Source: an uncultured Photobacterium sp. (GTDB lineage Bacteria > Pseudomonadota > Gammaproteobacteria > Enterobacterales > Vibrionaceae). Taken from it: a stretch of DNA of 64,000 nucleotides. Every line of letters starts with the position of its first letter. Within the stretch, counting starts at the first letter, position 1. The notes under the pieces are model-generated. The model saw only the letters and a program-made list of their open reading frames with translations. It was not told the DNA's origin and did not search any database. Of this stretch, positions 59,565-64,000 are shown one piece after another. A program made the position numbers and the translations under genes. The stretch is from the NCBI RefSeq assembly GCF_947502415.1, contig NZ_CANMZV010000025.1, forward strand, positions 1 through 64,000, given 5' to 3'.

Positions 59565-60784
59565 ATGACAGCCAGGATACCTTATAATGAAGGCATACAA
59601 CGAGTTGCAAAACTTACCGGCAGGACGTTTCTGTGCCTGCTAGACACCTATAAACATATACAGCGTGACGTTGCTCCGCGGCAATGGGTAGGTACTGATG
59701 AGCTACCGAGGCCTGAACTAGACCGCCTCTATTGGCGCGGTGTCTCGTCAAAAATAGTTGTGCGTTGTGACAAATGCGGTACGCACATACTTTCAACTGT
59801 TTCAAAAGAAACTTTCCGCGAGCGAAATCGAACCGAGCTGATATGCAATCACCCCCAGACTCCAGCAGAAATTATTATGCGTATTGAGGAGACTGGATTA
59901 TTTAAATTTGAGCGCTGGGTCGGTCAGTTTAATTTTGCGCACAGTTACGCGCTGGTTTACTGTCAGTTGTGCGGCGGGATACAGAAAAAAAGGCTTTCAA
60001 TATTTATGACCGGCATCAGAGCTGCACATGGTGTGGCTCCAGGCCGCGTTATGATGAGTTCTCATGCACAAAACGGATTGAGGACAACCAGGTTTTTGAT
60101 GTCATCTGCTTTCCGGATGGATATCAAAATAAAAACAGCCTTGTAACTGTCAGCTGCAGGGAACGAGGTCACCTGAATGATGTTATCGCGCATAATGCGA
60201 TGCGCGGATCAAAATGTTGGCACTGCTGCAATCAGGACGTGCGCGGTGTCGAACGGCGATTAACGGTTGAAGATCTGCGTGAACTGTACGAGAAAAATGG
60301 CCAAACCCTAATATCATTTGTTGGTGGAAAATATGAGTCGATAAGAAAGACTCAATCGATACAGCGATGCCATAACTGTTGTGTAGAATGGCAAAGCCTT
60401 GTCACACACGTATTACATGGTGGCGCATCGTGCGCCTGTATGTATCGCGAAAATTATTTTTTGTCCTGGACAACAGTAGAAAAAAGGCCCGGCGATCCGA
60501 TTCATGTTTATTACGCCGAGTTTACTCACACTATAACGGGGGAGACATTTTACAAAATCGGACTCTCGAAATTTAAAAACCGGTTCGGCCAGCATGTCGG
60601 TGACTATAAGGTAAGTGTTAAAATTATCGACACAACAACTGTCTATATTGGTTATTTGCGTGAACAGCAGACCATCACTGACTATATGGAATACAAAACA
60701 GAGCCAGCGATCTTACGTAACGGCAAAAAGGGTACTGGCGAATGTTTCTCTGTTGATGTCCTGGGTTTATTTAACACCAAATAA
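59565..60784 (+). pseudogene. Zinc-ribbon / GIY-YIG nuclease-like gene split by a -1 frameshift
   Basis: Two overlapping frames belong to one protein of about 406 residues. The first (from ATG 59565) runs through CDKCG and YCQLCGG; the second takes over at a run of seven A (59985-59991) with ...KKAFNIYDRHQSCTWCGSRP. The product would hold about five treble-clef zinc ribbons (CDKC, CQLC, CTWC, KCWHCC, RCHNCC) and a C-terminal T5orf172-type GIY-YIG domain (VYYAEFTHTITGETFYKIGL...RFGQH). Without a shift the first frame stops at 60146. It may be a mutation, an assembly error or slippage; a canonical X-XXY-YYZ heptamer is not in register. Confidence 0.7.
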
Positions 60785-63742
60785 CTAATCCAAAGGCGAT
60801 AACGGGCTGCCGCAGACCGGCGGCCTTGGCCATATCGAACAGTCCAGATTTTCAGGCGATGCATTCTCAACATTGGCATTGTTTGTATCGCTGATATTAT
60901 TTTCTTCAAACCGCGTCTGGTTTAACTCGACAGGATCCAACGCAAACTCGTTGTTTGGCAATAACGGGTTGTCCGAGAGCGTTTCAATATCTAAATCGTT
61001 ATGATCGACCACCACTCCAGAAGCCATCAAATAGCTCTCCCACTCAGATAGATCCAAGGTACTCCAGTCGAAATTAGCAGCCTGGTCAAATGTCATGCCC
61101 TCACATTGGCCACTCTGTGAATCAATGGTAATCCCAAGCACCGGCGCGGCCTGCTCCATTATGATCCGACCGAGTGGTGAGGGGTAACAACAGTAATATC
61201 GCCTATCAACGAGACAGCCGAATGGGCTCTTTTTAATACACTTGGTGCTGGTGTAAATACATTGTTTTTGGTCCAGTTTCATGCCCATTTCCATCTCTTT
61301 GTCCTCACACTGCGAAACCATCTGAAGGCCCAGTTTCACGAGCTGGTAAGCCGCATATGCCGCCATTATTGCCGTAAAGGCACCTGATATTGCCGGATTA
61401 AGCCCCGTAACAGTTTGTGCTCCAGCAGCACTACCTCCTGAACCAGCCGCACTGCCTCCAGTGGTAAACAACGCATTCCCGATACTCTCCGGCAGCATCT
61501 CATAGACTTTTTGCATTATCTGCTGCTTGAGCTCGTCAATGGTTTTGTCAAAGATCGCCTCACTGACAGCGTCGGCGATTGACGGCATCGTCGTAGAGCC
61601 CGACTCGGTGGCAACTTCACCGGTGACATTACGCACGACGTGGTCCCAGCCCGAAGAGAATGCATCGCTAACATAAGCAACACTGTCGTGCACCGGCTGT
61701 GACATCCCCTTCCAAGCTCCAACGACCATATTGCCCGAATCGATACCCATCATGATCTGATCAAGCTGATAAACGCTGTACATGCCCTTGATGTATTCAA
61801 AAACGTTGGTTTTCCCGGCTGTAATTTCGCAGCAGTTAAATCCCAGTCCGGTCTTCTCCACCCCGCAGTAATCCGGCGATCCCCGGAATATCTGGCAGGT
61901 ACTGATATCGTCAGGGTTCTCACAAGAGTTGTTACCCTTGATATCCTCCAGCATGGAAAATACGGCCATTGCCTCGGCAAAGTCTTCATTGGTTTCGGGA
62001 TTAGAGAAATTACAATCGCCACCAACGCATACCATCTCTCCAGTGCAGATGTTCTCCTCGGTGGTGTAGGTATAGTCGTTGTTCTGATAAACATTGCATT
62101 CATAGACCGACTCTGATGCAAACGCACGACCGGTCACGGGATCGACGAACTGAGGGTTAGACTGAATAAGACTGCAATCAGGGTTATCCCGGTAAGGTTC
62201 GCATCTGTCCGGGATCCGGCTGTTAATTTCGGAGAACGACCCACAGACTTCCGTCAGGTCATCAGGCCATCCTGGCACCCCGCAAACCTGCACGTTACCT
62301 GTCGGTTCGCAGCGATAATTGACCGCATTAGCCTTGGTACAACGGTTTTCAACGTTTTCACCGCCATAATAATTACCACCGTTATAGATAGTGATCGGTA
62401 GATCGCTGACTAAAGGATCATTGACTGGATCATAGTATGGATCTTCTTCTACACACTCCCATCCGGTAAAGGAGCAGATTTGCCCATTGCCAGGGTTGCG
62501 GTTGTTCGGGTGATCGCACTGGGGGTCAAAGAGGGAATTCGTACCGGGCAAGATGGTGCTTTCACAGGTATTTGATGGCTGGCTATAACCAATCTGAGCG
62601 GCACAACCCGGGGGGTTCTGCCTTATTACTTCACGGGTCCGGACATTGTTTTTGGTTTTCACCCGAAGCCACACGTACCCTTCCCCACCACCTTTGACGG
62701 CCACTTTGATATGGAACTTGATACGGCCATAACCCATCGCTCTGGCCTGATTGAAAGAGCTGGTTACATTCTTATTCGGGTGAATATTCCAGCTGGTTTT
62801 CCGCTCACAGTTGCCCTCTTCGGTCGGGAACCCATCACTATCAACGACACCACCTCCAGCATGCTGATAAATAATTTCATCATTGAGTTTGATTTGTATA
62901 CTGTCGTCAAACAGCGCCTGCGATAAGGTCGCTGACTCGATCTCCAAATCATTACGCAGTTCAAACTCAACAAATGACGGGTAAATCTTACATAGCTGTC
63001 CCCCATCACCATAATAGTTGTTTCCGACCTTGCCGATAGCCAGATCAAAGGTCCGACTGTCAATGACCTTTACCTCACCACTACCGCCAGTTTTTTTGAT
63101 CGGTTGCAGCAAGTGGCGATCCAATTCGCAAAGCTGTAGGTTAGAACGATCCGGCTCAATACAGCTATATTGCTGCCTGCCAACATATTCCCTACCCACA
63201 GTGACCTGATTAGTCTCCGTAGTGCAAGCGGAAAACAAGTCACTGTTAGGATCCCCGACATCCTGCGCTGCTTTATTCAGGTAGTCACTACTGTCCGTCA
63301 TGATCGAGTCATCATGGCCTAGTGTCGTCCGCTGACCGATTGACCCTTGTAGAGTGTTATATGCGGCCACATCGAAGTCGCTTTCCTGCCCCCTTGTATT
63401 GCTGTCGATACGGTTGCTCAGTGTCTGGGCATTTTGCTGGAGCCGTTGTTCATCCTGATAGCTTCCATCAGCCTCAAAATGGTTTTCGGTAATAGCCCGG
63501 TCAACGTCCATCCCAAACAGCTCACTACGCCCCAGGGTTACACCGCCTATACTGGCCTGCCCTGTACTGTGGTCATAGCTCGGCGCTGACAAAATACCCA
63601 GGCTGTCACCGATTGCAGCCCTGCCATTATCCATTGAATTAGCCGAGGAGGCCGGTACGAATAACACCCAGAAAAAAGCAACATGCATCAGTTGTATTGC
63701 AAACGTATAAAGTGCAACGCCGGCAGAAGCTTGTAGCCACAT
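60785..63742 (-). CDS. traN: TraN-type mating-pair stabilisation protein
   Basis: 985 residues, AGGAGAGAC before the ATG. Large Cys-rich exported protein with an N-terminal hydrophobic segment (about 10-34), which stabilises contact with the recipient in F/SXT-type conjugation. There are more than 30 Cys in the central and C-terminal parts (CEREDGNCERK-like spacing, QCEDKEMEMG, QCIYTSTKCIKK, YYCCYPSP). A Gly/Ala-rich hydrophobic stretch lies near 755-790. The length is nearer to SXT/IncA/C TraN than to F TraN (about 600). It lies 9 bp downstream of traU in the usual order. Confidence 0.88.
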   Translation of the reverse strand: MWLQASAGVALYTFAIQLMHVAFFWVLFVPASSANSMDNGRAAIGDSLGILSAPSYDHSTGQASIGGVTLGRSELFGMDVDRAITENHFEADGSYQDEQRLQQNAQTLSNRIDSNTRGQESDFDVAAYNTLQGSIGQRTTLGHDDSIMTDSSDYLNKAAQDVGDPNSDLFSACTTETNQVTVGREYVGRQQYSCIEPDRSNLQLCELDRHLLQPIKKTGGSGEVKVIDSRTFDLAIGKVGNNYYGDGGQLCKIYPSFVEFELRNDLEIESATLSQALFDDSIQIKLNDEIIYQHAGGGVVDSDGFPTEEGNCERKTSWNIHPNKNVTSSFNQARAMGYGRIKFHIKVAVKGGGEGYVWLRVKTKNNVRTREVIRQNPPGCAAQIGYSQPSNTCESTILPGTNSLFDPQCDHPNNRNPGNGQICSFTGWECVEEDPYYDPVNDPLVSDLPITIYNGGNYYGGENVENRCTKANAVNYRCEPTGNVQVCGVPGWPDDLTEVCGSFSEINSRIPDRCEPYRDNPDCSLIQSNPQFVDPVTGRAFASESVYECNVYQNNDYTYTTEENICTGEMVCVGGDCNFSNPETNEDFAEAMAVFSMLEDIKGNNSCENPDDISTCQIFRGSPDYCGVEKTGLGFNCCEITAGKTNVFEYIKGMYSVYQLDQIMMGIDSGNMVVGAWKGMSQPVHDSVAYVSDAFSSGWDHVVRNVTGEVATESGSTTMPSIADAVSEAIFDKTIDELKQQIMQKVYEMLPESIGNALFTTGGSAAGSGGSAAGAQTVTGLNPAISGAFTAIMAAYAAYQLVKLGLQMVSQCEDKEMEMGMKLDQKQCIYTSTKCIKKSPFGCLVDRRYYCCYPSPLGRIIMEQAAPVLGITIDSQSGQCEGMTFDQAANFDWSTLDLSEWESYLMASGVVVDHNDLDIETLSDNPLLPNNEFALDPVELNQTRFEENNISDTNNANVENASPENLDCSIWPRPPVCGSPLSPLD

Positions 63743-63751
63743 AGTCTCTCC

Positions 63752-64000
63752 TTAACGCAGGCAGCAGTCATTCCATCGATAGAGCAGATAAACAAAATGC
63801 TCCTTGCCCGGCACATTACGCCCGAGCCCCCACTTCATTACCGACTCACCAAACTTGTGGCAGCACCGGCCGACAGTCGGGAAGCTGCTTGGTGCGGCCT
63901 GTGCGTCGCCGCTTTGATCCGTTGCCGACGTGTCTCCGGCCCCTTCAAGGCCCGACACGTTACCTGCAGCTTCAGGTACAGGAAACAACATTGAAACCCG
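63752..64000 (-). CDS. traU: C-terminal part of TraU-type pilus assembly protein (5' end off window)
   Basis: The frame is open to the window edge, 82 codons visible. GRCCHKFGESVMKWGLGRNVPG followed closely by FVYLLYRWNDCCLR at the end matches the TraU C-terminus (Cys pairs, R.P...Y.....CC). TraU is a periplasmic factor for conjugative DNA transfer and pilus assembly. Its position directly before traN supports the call. Confidence 0.8.
   Translation of the reverse strand, partial: RVSMLFPVPEAAGNVSGLEGAGDTSATDQSGDAQAAPSSFPTVGRCCHKFGESVMKWGLGRNVPGKEHFVYLLYRWNDCCLR

Overview
This is a 64 kb piece of a large conjugative element (plasmid or integrative element) from a gammaproteobacterium, most likely Vibrionaceae or a relative such as Shewanella. 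The main reasons are a TraU/TraN-type transfer pair at the right edge, a KfrA-like plasmid protein, and a MoxR-ATPase/WGR/DUF3150/VWA gene block next to a single-strand-binding protein, an arrangement I remember from SXT/R391 and IncA/C elements. The host and element names are inferences from gene content. No replication initiator, relaxase, rRNA or tRNA gene was seen.

Layout. (1) 1-6.8 kb: a partial acidic ORF, an exported protein, a small zinc-finger/membrane pair, and a LexA-controlled umuDC-like operon whose UmuD partner is two fused, catalytically dead UmuD'-like domains. (2) 6.9-18.3 kb: a complete Tn3-family transposon (36 bp perfect inverted repeats, 5 bp TATAT duplication). It carries tnpA, tnpR, a 1493-residue STAND NTPase that looks like an anti-phage sensor, an IS3-family remnant, and a complete IS66-family element nested between tnpR and tnpA with an 8 bp duplication. 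(3) 18.3-24.5 kb: a CoiA-like/GIY-YIG protein, an IS1595-like element, two unknown genes, a tyrosine recombinase, and directly beyond it the 3' end of a truncated gene with its terminator (possible att remnant). (4) 24.5-34 kb: an orphan C5 cytosine methyltransferase, small unknown genes, a 1.2 kb stretch without a convincing gene, an Eco1-like zinc-finger acetyltransferase, and a KfrA-like coiled-coil protein. (5) 34-58 kb: mostly minus-strand accessory genes in leftward operons, including a GHKL ATPase, a DUF1281-like protein, a methyltransferase-like protein without a catalytic motif, a ferredoxin, a primase-like Toprim protein, the VWA/DUF3150/WGR/MoxR/SSB block and a UvrD-like helicase. 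An IS4/IS50-like element sits inside a terminator hairpin. (6) 58-64 kb: a lipoprotein, a frameshifted zinc-ribbon/GIY-YIG gene, and traN/traU.

The most striking feature is not a protein. Six intergenic spacers upstream of minus-strand genes carry the same roughly 85 nt element: four consecutive hairpins whose stems change by compensating substitutions while the linkers and a 7-8 nt loop stay constant. In four copies the element follows a -10-like hexamer, and a conserved 26 bp box lies 25-26 bp further upstream. In at least two copies a terminator-like hairpin with a U-run follows before the start codon. This looks like a multi-copy regulatory cassette (activator box, promoter, structured leader, possible attenuator) driving several operons, including the ssb-moxR-VWA-primase block. 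Separately, at least 14 minus-strand genes share an AACTGGAG(G) leader, and many spacers hold a strong hairpin just after the upstream stop codon.
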